Below are positions 23,655 to 34,117 of a DNA stretch of 64,000 bases, piece by piece (the stretch's first letter is position 1; every line of letters begins with the position of its first letter). The stretch is from Catonia carolina (Eukaryota > Arthropoda > Insecta > Hemiptera > Achilidae): the NCBI GenBank assembly GCA_035578175.1, contig JAQMRL010000002.1:130264171-130328170 (forward strand). The letters are read 5' to 3'. A program made the position numbers and the translations under genes. The notes under the pieces are model-generated. The model was given only the letters and a program-made list of their open reading frames with translations. It did not search any database and had not been told where the DNA came from.

Positions 23655-24047
23655 CTGCCCATAACAGACAGGTGGAGTGTCAAATTATTTACACTCAATC
23701 TGTTAGTTGCCGGGCTAAAATAAATAGTTCTGTTTCTTGTCACATGGTCAGCCAATTAAATAACTGAATCATTTAAGAACAGAAGAGGAAGAGGTGTAAA
23801 AGACACTAATCAGAGTTATCTCCTCTGAAAGTAATGAATTTCATTATACAGCCAGACCCTGTGGTGAATGAAGTGAAGGTGTCATTTGCGGAGTGGAAAA
23901 TATGTGCTTTTCAGAGGGCCCGGCATGCTGATAAGTGTACTTTTTCATTCAGTGAGGAAGGCAAAGGTAAACCACCTCACTCCTCGTTTTACTTAGTAAA
24001 ACCTCTACAGGTTCAAACCAGCCTTTCGGCTGATGACCTAAACAACA
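23655..24047 (+). repeat. repeat family A, copy 4, with 11-bp target duplication
   Basis: Flanked by ACTCCCCTTAA at 23644-23654 and 24048-24058. The target is the right end of element H1, so this insertion is younger than H1. The repeat ends in AAC units. Confidence 0.93.
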
Positions 24048-24155
24048 ACTCCCCTTAAGTGAAAACTTAAATCTGTTAAAAATAAAATACAACTATAAAT
24101 AAGATTATTACTTTCAGAATTGAAAAGAAAATACACAGTAAATATTGCACACTAA

Positions 24156-24365
24156 TTATGGTGGATAAGCGTACCGGACACCTGCTTGACGCGTCCGTGA
24201 CTGCGGCAATGAAAACAATAGGCCTCCTTGGCCCAGGTTGATTTCACGTAACGTCGTAGGAGTGAAGGGGTAGGAAATCCATTCATAGCAACAGTCGTTA
24301 ACACCGAAGGATAAAAATGGCAGCTGTAAAATCGGCCTCATGTTTATTTGTTGTTCTTGAATCAC
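24156..24365 (-). other. unassigned short ORF in a GC-richer patch
   Basis: Sixty-nine codons on the minus strand with protein-like composition (for example DCCYEWISYPFTPTTLREIN). G+C is clearly higher than in the flanks. It starts at a non-ATG codon and I do not recognise it; it may be a piece of an unlisted transposon or chance. There is an ACAG acceptor-like site at about residue 13, but no convincing donor after it. Confidence 0.25.
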
Positions 24366-24737
24366 AGTTTAAATCAGTTCATCCATGAAAACGGGGGCAA
24401 CATTCTTACCGGCACAAATGACGGATACGTAATTGTATCTTTTACAGCTAACGCAAACAAATACGTTTTACTTACTGCCATAAAACGCAACGTTTTAAAG
24501 TAACAAGATAAAATAACTTGTAAAAATTCAAATCTATTGTTTTATAACGGTAACAATCGAAAGTAGACTACGTAGAAAATATTTAAAATATACTAGCCCT
24601 ACATCAAATAATTACATAATTGCGTAGCCTATTTAATGTAGATTGTTAATTGGAATTACTTTAAAACAAAAATTAATTTTTACGATCGAATTAAATATGT
24701 TTATTTAGATCGTTGGATGTGTTAATAGAATAGAAAA

Positions 24738-24845
24738 AATCTGGTGTGAAACATTCACACGACGTTTTCTTTCCAATAAAAATAATGAAACAAAACCCAT
24801 GTTTATTCATGCGTGAATGACGCTAAATGAAAATCAACCTCTGTA
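24738..24845 (-). repeat. repeat family F, terminal fragment
   Basis: The F 3' end read inverted: AAATCTGGTGTGAAACATTC and the adjacent CATGCGTGAATGACGCTAAA segment. It stands about 80 bp left of a longer F copy. Confidence 0.75.
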
Positions 24846-24925
24846 GGACTTTTAAAAATACGGCAAATCACTAATTTTATTGATGTTTAGGCACTGTAAA
24901 TGTTTGAAATAAAAGTTGCAGGTGT

Positions 24926-25775
24926 TTTTACTTTCTCTTGCCTATATGAATATATAGGAAGGAAAGTATTGTTTTCATGTCGATTTAACGAAATCGAGTT
25001 TTCACCGGATCAACACGTTTTCAGACCCCCTGAACTCAAAAAACATGTTTTTAGCGATTGGTCTGTGAGTGTGAACAGAATATCTCAAGAACGGAACATC
25101 GTACGAATTTGAAACTTAAGTTAGATACTACTACCGGACCCGACACGAACATTTTCATCAAAATCGGTCAACCGGAAGTAGTAGTTTATTCGTGTCATTT
25201 TTAACTTTTTTTGCGATTTTCTGAAAAACGGCTCCTAAGTTTTTTAAAAATCGCCTCATTTAGCCTACTACATTTTTATGCTCTATAAGATAGTGTAGGC
25301 GCCATGCCTGCTGAAATTCTTGGGGAGGCTGTTTTCTCGTAAAAATTTTTTTTTTTTTTTAAGAATGCGGCTTTAATAATAAAAGTTGTAGAGAATTTAA
25401 AATCCTACAACTTTTATTTTAAACATTTTTTTTTGTATAACGCTTAGTTTAGCGGTAATAACCGATTTTCTGTTTTTTTCTCATGAAAACGTGTGAAAAA
25501 TCGATTTTTTTAAATATTTCAGCCTTAGCCTTATTTTACGACAAAAGTGTATACAATCAAATTTATAGGAAATTAAAAGATCTACAACTTTTATTAGCGC
25601 ATTTTTCTCTAGAGAGCCTGTTTAGCGTGAAAGAGTGATTTTTCGTATTTTTAAGCCAAACTGAGGTTAGTTTTTTTGTTTACTTCTAATGTTTTATTAC
25701 TAATGTTAGGTTATGTTGTTAATTATTGGCATTGGCAAGAGAAAGCTGTGTGAGTGTTTCACACCAGATTTTTTA
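24926..25775 (+). repeat. repeat family F, near-complete copy
   Basis: Starts CTTTCTCTTGCCTATATGAA and ends at GAAAGCTGTGTGAGTGTTTC plus ACACCAGATTTTTT. Landmarks in order: ACCGGACCCGACACGAACAT, TGTAGGCGCCATG, GTATAACGCTTAGTTTAGCG, CACGCTAA-type and GTTAGGTTATGTTGTTAATT. No coding sequence. Confidence 0.88.
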
Positions 25776-25789
25776 AATTTTCTATAACT

Positions 25790-26130
25790 GATTCCATATA
25801 CTTTTGTCGTAAAATGCATATTAAGGCCGCAATCTTACAAAAATACGAAAACACAGCCCCCAAGAATTTCAGCAGACATGATGCTAACCTTACAATGCAT
25901 ATACAATGTTGAAATGAGGCGATTTTTTAAAAAAAATCGTAAGGAATTTTTTTTTAATTTGAGGGAATAAATATAATATGTATTTTAGAGCAAATGTGTA
26001 CGAGTAAAAATTGTAGAAAACAAAATAACCTACAGCTTTTATTTCAAAAACATTTTTCACGCTTAGTTTAGCATCAATTACTGATATTTTATATTTTGCA
26101 TATCAAAATCAGTAAAAATATTGATCATTA
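25790..26130. repeat. rearranged family F fragments
   Basis: Inverted F segments (TTTGTCGTAAAATGCATATT, CCCAAGAATTTCAGC) at 25.79-25.96 kb, then direct-orientation F-like sequence (CACGCTTAGTTTAGCATC) to about 26.13 kb. Confidence 0.7.
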
Positions 26131-26139
26131 TTCTAAAAA

Positions 26140-26340
26140 TAATGAATTTATTTATACAACAAGACCCTGTGGAGAATGAAGTGAAGGTGTAATTTGCAGA
26201 GTGGAAAATATGTGCTTTTCAGAAGGCCTGGCAAGCTGATACACATACTTTTCAACTCAGTAAGGCAATTGTAAACCACCTCACTCCTCGTTTCACTTAG
26301 TAAAACTTTTATAATTTAACCTTTCGGCTGATGACCTAAA
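26140..26340 (+). repeat. repeat family A, copy 5 (3' part, degraded)
   Basis: From TACAACAAGACCCTGTGG to CTTTCGGCTGATGACCTAAA; the 5' half is missing. Confidence 0.8.
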
Positions 26341-26508
26341 GGAAGATTTGATGCAGGTAAACGCCATACAAATTTATGGGTACATATTTGGTAATCGACA
26401 CATTCTTTTAGAAGTTTGGAAGATCTGCTTGGGTAAACAACAACACTCTATACTGGGAAGAGAAAGTTGTGTGAGCGTTTCACAACAATTTTTTTTTAAA
26501 TTTTTTTT

Positions 26509-26828
26509 CTAATCCCTAATGTGTGTACGTTGCAATCTGTTTAATTCAGAAAAATAAGCAACCCAGTGACTCAATGAGATGAGGAAGATATGTGTGACGT
26601 GTAAATGAGGGGTAGTCTTGTACAGACTCAGGCCGACCATTCCTGACAGAGTATGGTTAATTGAACCCCAACCATCAAAGTACACCGGTAACAACTGTCT
26701 AGCATTCAAATCCGTATAAAAGTAACTTCCTTTACTAGAATTTGAACCAGGAACCTTCGTCTCAAAAATCAGCTGTTAAACAGCTGATTTTGGCGACGAC
26801 TTTACATCTAGACCAACCCGGTGGGTCC
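26509..26828 (-). repeat. SINE family E, copy 4
   Basis: Full-length inverted copy ending in GACCAACCCGGTGGGTCC. It contains the AATCAGCTG-TTAAACAGCTGATT palindrome also seen in copies 7, 8 and 9. Confidence 0.88.
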
Positions 26829-27597
26829 CAGATTTTTATGTATGACAAATTTTTAGAGATAGTGTACGAAACACAAATTCACCACTAAATTTCAAATCTT
26901 ATGTTAAACTATGCAAGGAAGCATTATTAAATACAGTATAATTATTTCGTTATTGAAAAGGTACTGTGAACGAAGGAAATGTATTTATTTAACACGGTGA
27001 AAAGGAAAGGAAAGTGTATAGAAAAATGTAAATGTATATTTTATTGAAGTACACTGGCATTAGTCTGTTATTTTACAAGATAAAATCCTTGAATAGCCCT
27101 CTCTTATTACAGTAAATACCACCTGACCTGCTGCTGTGTTAGATTAAAAACTGCAATATGCAATACCTAAGTTTGTGTGTGTGTGTGTGTGTGTATAAGC
27201 GTGTCGTGTTTAGACCGAACTAAATGCTACATAATTTTAACCGACAAAATAGCAAAATATTTTTCAGTGGGATAATTATTCTGCAGAATATTGCGTGCTA
27301 TAACCTAATTTTTAACAATATTTTTATTTTAAGCGTTATTGTATTTTATAGAATTTTTACATACTGCATTCGAAACATACAAATTTTTGATATTACATAA
27401 GAAACGTGCGTTGAAATAAACATTTAGTACGACACGAAGTGGGCGTTCATTTCTTCTTGGTACGTAGATGCCACCGCCTCTTCAAGTTTCTTCCTATTCC
27501 GATTTATGAATTCAGATACGGTAAACTCACAGTTATCAAAATAATATAGACAAGTACTACAGAGAGACTGTTTTACGAACAATAGAAAGTTTACTAA
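26829..27597. other. intron with a short GT microsatellite
   Basis: AT-rich; (GT)n at about 27175-27195. Nothing else recognised. Confidence 0.45.
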
Positions 27598-27651
27598 TCC
27601 TAGAGCATTTATTTTGCCACTCTTTAATAAATGCTCATAAATGCTCTAGGA
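27598..27651. repeat. 15-bp inverted repeat at LINE 5' junction
   Basis: TCCTAGAGCATTTAT (27598-27612) and ATAAATGCTCTAGGA (27637-27651) are exact reverse complements 24 bp apart, right where the truncated LINE begins. Confidence 0.8.
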
Positions 27652-28484
27652 TGGGGATAAAAATTGAAGAAAGATTTCTCCACACACTTCTGTTTGCAGA
27701 TGATCAGGTTGTTATAGCAGGAGATGAGTGTGACATCCAGTATCTGATGAGAAAGTTGACAGAAACCTTTGAAAAATGGAGTTTGAAAATAAATTATGAC
27801 AAAACCAAATATTTGGTAGCTGGAGGAGACGCGGTAGCTGAAAAAGACGTGAAAGATCTGGTAGTCGATAATAAAATAATTAAAGGATTTGAGGAAGTGA
27901 AATACCTGGGAGTAGTTCTTTCAAGAAAAGGAAATAGTGAGCAAGAAATTACAGAGCGTATCACAAATGCCAGAAAAGTCATTAGTCAACTTAACCCACT
28001 GCTTTGGTCAGAAACTCTCAGTCTAAGGACTAAAAGAATGATGAACGATGCCATCCTTAGAAGTGTTCTGATGTATGGCGCAGAAGCATGGGAGTTAACA
28101 AAAAGAAATAAAGATAGACTGAATGCAGTGGAAATGGACTTCCTGAGACGCAGCTGCAGGGTATCTAGGATAGGGCACATAAGAAATGAAGAAATAAGAA
28201 GAAGAATGAATCAACAGGAGTCAGTTGTTGAAGCAATAGAAAGTCGCCAACTGTTATGGTATGGACATGTAAAAAGAATGTCAGAAGCTAGATGGCTCAA
28301 GTTCATAATGGAATGGACACCTCAAGAAAGGAGAAAAAGGGGGCGCCCTCCTAGAAAATGGGAGCACGACATTCAAAACGCCATGAATTTGAGGCAACTG
28401 ACTCCTGAAGATGCACTGGATAGGGGCAAACGGAGGTTGAGATGCGAGAAACGGCCTGATGATGCTGTAAGAGACCTCGCTTAA
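27651..28484 (+). pseudogene. 5'-truncated LINE, open 277-codon reverse transcriptase tail
   Basis: The frame starts just before the catalytic block of a non-LTR reverse transcriptase: LLFADDQVV with the FADD at residues 15-18, then LKINYDKTKYL and VKYLGVVLSRKG (palm end), YGAEAWELT (thumb), a NEEIRRRM segment, RQLLWYGHVKRMSE and KRGRPPRKWEHD near the C terminus. It has no internal stop, so it is recent, but the endonuclease and most of the reverse transcriptase are missing, the usual 5' truncation of target-primed insertion. The stop TAA merges into a (TAAG)n tail at 28482-28502. No protein is expected to function. The clade is unresolved. Confidence 0.85.
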
Positions 28485-28502
28485 GTAAGTAAGTAAGTAA
28501 GT
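28482..28502 (+). repeat. (TAAG)n LINE 3' tail
   Basis: Five TAAG units at the LINE stop codon. A simple-repeat tail in place of poly(A) marks the 3' end of several non-LTR clades. Confidence 0.9.
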
Positions 28503-28648
28503 TTACCATTATGGATCTACAATTTTGTTCAGAATAATTCACATTTTTTACATGATAAATTGAATAACTCGATTTTTTTAAATTGATGTTTTATTCTAAA
28601 TATCCGCAGAGAAATTAGTAGGTAGCCTACTTAAAAATATCGATTTAA

Positions 28649-29475
28649 GAGGAGAGTCAGAATTGACAAACACTAAATTTTTTAAGAATATTTGATTTTT
28701 TTTGCTTAATATGAAATCAAAATTCTTCTGAATAAAATAGTGTTATTACTTTGTACCTACGCCCTTCTGAAAATATTTTTAAAAAAAATCTTGCGTGATT
28801 TTCTTCTCGAAAATCAGCTGCATTCAAACTTAAGGCTAATTATTTTCTTTTGGAGTTGAGATATTTCGAGGTGATTTTTTTCATTCAAAAGCCCTTTACT
28901 CTTTATAGCATTGTTAATTTATATAGATTTTAGCTTTACAAAAATTTTAGCCACTTGTGAAAATCTGGCTTGTAAAGAGCCAGCACAAAGGCTCTTCTTA
29001 AATTCTTTATTTCCGAAATTGTAACTTCGATTTTTTTATAAATACTGAAAAAATCATAATTTTTCGTAATTGAATTGTAAATAAAAATTTTTCTACAGAT
29101 TCAGGGTAATAATTGAATCAATATACAGAATAACCCTCAGCAGAAAATTTTTCGTGCAGTTTATAGATGAAATAATTAGTGAAAAAATTGAAAATAATAA
29201 AAATATTAATAGAAACTATCTTATGGGCAATGGCATTACATTTAGATACTGTTTTGCACTTTATACTATTTTTGAATCAAGTTGATTAAAGAAACTTATC
29301 GACTGAGATATGATAGTTTTAATGAAGCATTGCGTTTTCACCCTTCCCGCTATTGAAGGGATTGTCGTGATGATAAAATTATGAAAATATTTTCTTTAGT
29401 GGCACAGAACAATTAATTAAAAAAATTGCAAGATTTCTACACTTCAACAGAAAAAAAACTTGCGTCACTCTCCCC
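28649..29475. mobile_element. TTAA-target element H2 (827 bp)
   Basis: TTAA at 28645-28648 and 29476-29479; ends GAGGAGAGTCAG and CACTCTCCCC. Its interior matches H3 at 40.3-41.4 kb (CTTTTGGAGTTGAGATATTT; AATCAAGTTGATTAAA). No ORF of note. Confidence 0.75.
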
Positions 29476-29954
29476 TTAACATGCATAATATACAAACATT
29501 TTTTAATGTACGACTGTTACGCAAATTAAGGTTAAAGCTGACGTTGAAGAATGATAGATAGGAATTACTGACAAACAATGTTAGACCAGACCGGGACCCT
29601 AGCGTAGATACCAGTTTTACTGACCACTGCACCAACTTGGAATATACAAAGTATATCCCTTCTTTAAGATTATCAGGAGAAACCTTAAAATCTGAAAACA
29701 AGAATATAACATCCCCTACTACATTGAACCAAGTACAGATTACACATTCTAAAGGCTTCCACGAAGAGTAAAAGCAGATAAGAGGATGGACGGAAAATTA
29801 AAAAGCCTAAATGTATAAAAAAGCTGAGAATATGAATTATAAAAATATTTTTCAGAAACGTTTTGAATAACTTAAATTGGTCTAAAATGAGCCGAAATGA
29901 AACAAAAACCCATATGGGTTCGGGTTACCTCTATAAATTATTACTTTCTCCGGC

Positions 29955-30675
29955 ATACCACTACCGGACCCGACACGAACATTTTCATCAAAATCGGTCA
30001 ACCGGAAGTAGTAGTTTATTCGTGTAATTATTCACTTTTTTGCGATTTTCTCAAAAACTGGTTCTACGATTTTTTTAAAAATCGCCTGGGTTACTAAATT
30101 TTTTATGCTCTACAAGATAGGGTAGGCGCCATGTTTGCTGAAATTCTTGGTGAGGCTGTTTTCACGTAAAAAAATTGTTATTTTAAGATTACGGCTTTAA
30201 TATGCATTTTAACGCAAAAACTTTTTATAATAAAAAATGTAGGGAATTTAAAATCCTTAAATTTTTATCTCAAACATTTTTTTGTATAACGCTTGGTTTA
30301 GCGGTAATCAGCGATCTTCTGTTTTTTTCCACGAAAACGTGTGAAAAATCGACTTTTTTTAAGATTGCGGCCTTAGTAGGCATTTTATAACAAAAGTGTA
30401 TACAATCAAATTTATAGAAAATTAAAAGATCGACAACTTTTATTTATAGAATATTTCTCTACAGAGCCTAGTTTAGCGTGAAAGAGTGATTTTCCGTATT
30501 TTTAAGCCAAACTCAGATTGATTTTCATTTTGCGTCTTTCACTCATGATTAAAATTACGTTATGTTTAGAGAGGTTAGTTTTTTGTTTATTTCTAATGTT
30601 TTATTACTAATGTTAGGTTTATTGTTAATTATTTGCATTAGCAAGAGAAAGTTGTGTGAGTGTTTCACACCAGAA
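29955..30675 (+). repeat. repeat family F, 5'-shortened copy
   Basis: Begins at CATACCACTACCGGACCCGA and ends at GTTTCACACCAGAATTTT; the leading quarter (TATATGAATATATAGGAAGG and the GT tract) is missing. Confidence 0.87.
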
Positions 30676-30798
30676 TTTTACAGTGATATTAACAAACCTG
30701 CACCTCTTAAGAGCTTGCCTGTACAACACAACGTATGCAATATTAATAATACTTTTTACTTTCTTAATATTAATTAAAAATAAAATTAGAAAAATACT

Positions 30799-31076
30799 GA
30801 CAAAAACAGATTTTGATTAAAAGAAACTTGAATGAAAATCCGTATCTACAACGTCCACCGCCTTCCGAAGTGAATGGCAAAATCAACGTAACAACACGCA
30901 CAGAAATGTGTCAGGGCGATTTATATTATACGACACCCATAATTTTCCTGCATCATAACAGTACATTTGGTGCACTTGGACGTTTATCATTCAACACCCC
31001 TTTTGTAGATAAGAAAATTAATATTGAACTGAATTACATAGAAATACCGTACGATAAAATAGTTGAACTAAAATAG
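30799..31076 (+). other. unassigned open frame between two F copies
   Basis: The frame is open from 30802 to the stop at 31074 (about 90 codons) with no ATG in the first 30 codons. The translation is protein-like, for example NENPYLQRPPPSEVNGKIN and STFGALGRLSFNTPF, and is not low-complexity. An AG at 30809-30810 could be an acceptor but its polypyrimidine tract is poor. I do not recognise it. It may be an exon of a gene nested in the AGFG intron, an old insertion, or chance. Confidence 0.3.
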
Positions 31077-31555
31077 ATAAATATAGTAAAAGACTGGGTT
31101 ACACACTGCAAGGTCAGGTTCAATAAATAATACCGCAGCACGTTAACTATATTTACTTTTATTTATTTATTTATTTTAATCCGAAATAGTAACACCACCG
31201 CACTGGAATTACATAATATTTTAGAATAAATACAACTAATAATTAAATTAAATTTAATACACTTTTCTCACAAAGGATTATTTTCCGTTTAAAGAAACTA
31301 TTTTAAATTACTTTTTTCGTTTCAGATAGTCTACTTTTTTACTTTTTCTTGCCTATTATGAATAGAATTCTGAATGAAATGAATTATTTATTATTAAATA
31401 ACTAAAATTATTAATATAATAAATAATATTAATATATAATAATTATATTAATTAATTAATATATAAATATTATATATATATTAATTATTAATATTTACAG
31501 TAATAAATAATATTATTTATTATTATTCTGAAATGAATTATGAATAGAACTCTAT

Positions 31556-32452
31556 ACATAGAAAGAAAAGTATTGTTTTCATGTCGATTTTTCGAAATCG
31601 AGTTTTCACCGGATCACACGTTTTCAGACCCCCTGGACCCAAAAACAGGTTTTTAGCGATTAGTCTCTCTCTCTCTCTCTCTGTGTGTGTGTGCGTGCGC
31701 GCGCGCGCGTGTGTAAACAGTCAATCTCAACAACGGAACATTGTACGAGCTTTAAACTAGAAACTTAAGTTAGATACTACTACCGGACCCGACACGAACA
31801 TTTTCATCAAAATCGGTCAACTGGAAGTAATAGTTTATTCGTGTCATTTTTCACTTTATTGCGATTTTCTCAAAAACTGCTCCTACGATTTTTTAAAAAT
31901 AACGCCTCATTTACTAAATTTTTTATGCTCTACACGATAGGTAAAGCGCAATGTCTACTGAAATTCTTGGGGAGGCTGTTTCCGCGTAAACAATTGTTTT
32001 TTAAGATTGTAGTTAATGTTGTAGAGAATTAAAAATCCTACAACTTTTATTTGAAACATTTTTTGTATAAAGCTTAGTTGGGTGGTAATTAACGATTTTC
32101 TGTTTTTTTATCTCACGAAAACGTGTTAAAAAATCGATTTTTTAAAGATTTCAGCCGTAGTATGCATTTTACGACAAAAGCGTATATAATCAAATATATA
32201 GGAAACTAAAAGATCTACAGCTTTTATTTAGAACATTTTTCTCTACAGAGCCTAGTTTAGCGTGAAAAGAGTGATTTTCCGTACTTTTAAGCCCAAGTGA
32301 GGTTGATTTTCATTTTGCGTCTTTCACTCATGATTAAAATTAGGTTATGTTTATTGAGGTTAGTTTTTTTTTGTTTATTTCTAATGTTAGGTTATATTGG
32401 TCATTATTTACGTTGGCAAGAGAAAGTTGTGCGAGTGTTTCACACCAGATTT
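31556..32452 (+). repeat. repeat family F, copy with (CT)n(GT)n tract
   Basis: Full copy from GAAAGAAAAGTATTGTTTTC to TGTTTCACACCAGATTTTTA. The microsatellite position (31668-31713) holds CT, GT and GC units where other copies have GT or nothing. Confidence 0.88.
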
Positions 32453-32627
32453 TTAATATTACATCAACAGCTATGTAATGAGCGGCTACTATTGTTTACG
32501 GAACAATACATTAAACTAACATTTTACTTTCTTGTGGGGCAGCCTCCAAATTTCTCCGTTTCAGGCAATCGACATCACGTCGGCTTCTATCTTCCTAGTC
32601 ACCCTCCCTGAGATTCCTAGTTACTAT

Positions 32628-32658
32628 ACATAGAACTCTATCTAATAGAGTTCTATGT
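32628..32658. repeat. hairpin, 14-bp arms, 3-nt loop
   Basis: ACATAGAACTCTAT (32628-32641), loop CTA, and the exact reverse complement at 32645-32658. Confidence 0.8.
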
Positions 32659-32659
32659 T

Positions 32660-32860
32660 ACTAAAGCGTCATGGATCTGCCAGTATCCATGTTTTCCAAT
32701 ATAGACCTCTTTAATTTCTGGAAGGAAAAGGATCGCTCTCAAGGGTCTCTGTTGGGTGTCTTCTTTTGGACATGCACACACCATACTAACCGGCTATTCT
32801 CTATTTTGTCTATTATGGCATCCTGAGAACCGGTACGATGGCATATATAATTTTAATATC
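32660..32860 (-). pseudogene. LINE C-terminal relic
   Basis: The minus-strand frame reads IDKIENSRLVWCVHVQK then LERSFSFQKLKRSILENM, resembling the I--I---RL-W-GHVQ-M region of LINE tails. Short and degraded; assignment tentative. Confidence 0.4.
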
Positions 32861-32908
32861 ACACACGGAAACTTGCCACCCAGTGAACTTTACCGTTCCA
32901 AAAAAACC

Positions 32909-33051
32909 CTCGCCTAGTGGTTAGTATGGGGCGCTGCAAAGTGGAAGACCCGGGTTCGATACCCGGCCAAGTCTAGAAACATTACACGTTCAAACCCACC
33001 GTTCCTTAACCCAAAGTAGTCTCTTACGACTCAGTTGTTAAAGCAACTTTA
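32909..33051 (+). repeat. SINE family C, copy 1 (tRNA-headed)
   Basis: CGCCTAGTGGTTAGTATGG (box A) and GGGTTCGATACCCGG (box B), then GTCTAGAAACATTAC and the AACCCACCGTTCC body. Its 3' part is interrupted by the element at 33052-33707. Confidence 0.75.
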
Positions 33052-33707
33052 GGTCTTTTCTGTTATTCCCCCCCTCAGCATAATTTTTCACATTTTGCGA
33101 ATATTTCGTATGCAACCTTACAGTATTTTTAACGACAAAAACGGAAAAAATATTTAAAAAAATCCTACCCCAATATTCTTCAGGTTAATGTTAAATATAG
33201 GTAGGGTAAATACATTGTTTTTTCTCATTATTGTTACTGTATGGGTTTTTTTGTTTAACGTCCGACTGTTCTGCAATTACTCTTAATGCAGACGGTGAAG
33301 GATGAAATGATTTTTTGTACCGTATGAAAATATGCCGTGCCTGAATGGGATTCGAACCCAAGACCGCATGATGAGAGGCGAGCACGTTACCAACTACGCC
33401 AATGCGGCCGGCGTTACTGTATGTAATAATGAAATATGAACTAATTGAGTACATGATATCATTAAATTAATTTAACATAATTAAATGAAATACTATTAAA
33501 TAATTTAATAATTGTCAATAAATAGTTTAAGGTTAACTTGAAAAAGGAAAAAACTGTAACGTTAACTTGAAAAATATTGATATATGATTTTTTTAAAAAT
33601 ATTTTACTCGTTTTTATTGTTAAAAATACCGTAAGAATACCTACAAACGAAATATCCACAAAATGTGATAAATTATACTGGTGGGGGGGGAATAACAGAA
33701 AAGACCC
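33052..33707. mobile_element. 656-bp non-autonomous element, 9-bp target duplication
   Basis: Ends GGTCTTTTCTGTTATTCCCC and its inverse (right end GGGGAATAACAGAAAAGACC plus C). GCAACTTTA flanks both sides exactly (33043-33051 and 33708-33716). Nine-base duplications are typical of Mutator-like elements, but the ends are too short to assign. The interior is AT-rich and holds a family D SINE. Confidence 0.82.
33244..33412 (-). repeat. SINE family D, copy 2, with 11-bp target duplication
   Basis: Flanked by GTTACTGTATG at 33233-33243 and 33413-33423. Inverted; box B reads GGTTCGAATCCC on the minus strand. Inserted inside the 656-bp element. Confidence 0.93.
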
Positions 33708-34117
33708 GCAACTTTAAATAAACTATAAAGAAAAATACATAATTTACTACATTTGCCCTCTTCCTAACTGTATAAGAAGAAAAGGAATTACTTTTATATA
33801 CACACCTTCAGGCCAATTGTAATTAATTCAGTACTTCACCTACCTCTGACAGTTTTTTATTTCTTTTTTTAATTTTACGCCTACATGGAAGCACTTGAAT
33901 CAATCCACACATAATTAAGCATCCAAAGTAATTATATCGAGCTTTAAAACCTCATCTCCTTTTTTGTTTCCCAAAACATTTTTATAGTTTCCGACCTGGC
34001 ACCCGTTCGTTCGTCAGTAATGGTGTACTGTTGTCGTTCAAATGTTTTCAGTTTATGTATCGAGTTTTTGTTTCTCAGAATCCTCTTTTCTCCTCTGCCC
34101 ACAACTTGTTCCATTAT

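Noticed and set aside
32297..32611. 104-codon plus-strand ORF
   Set aside because: Mostly the end of a family F repeat running into unique sequence; the same F segment gives unrelated ORFs in other copies.
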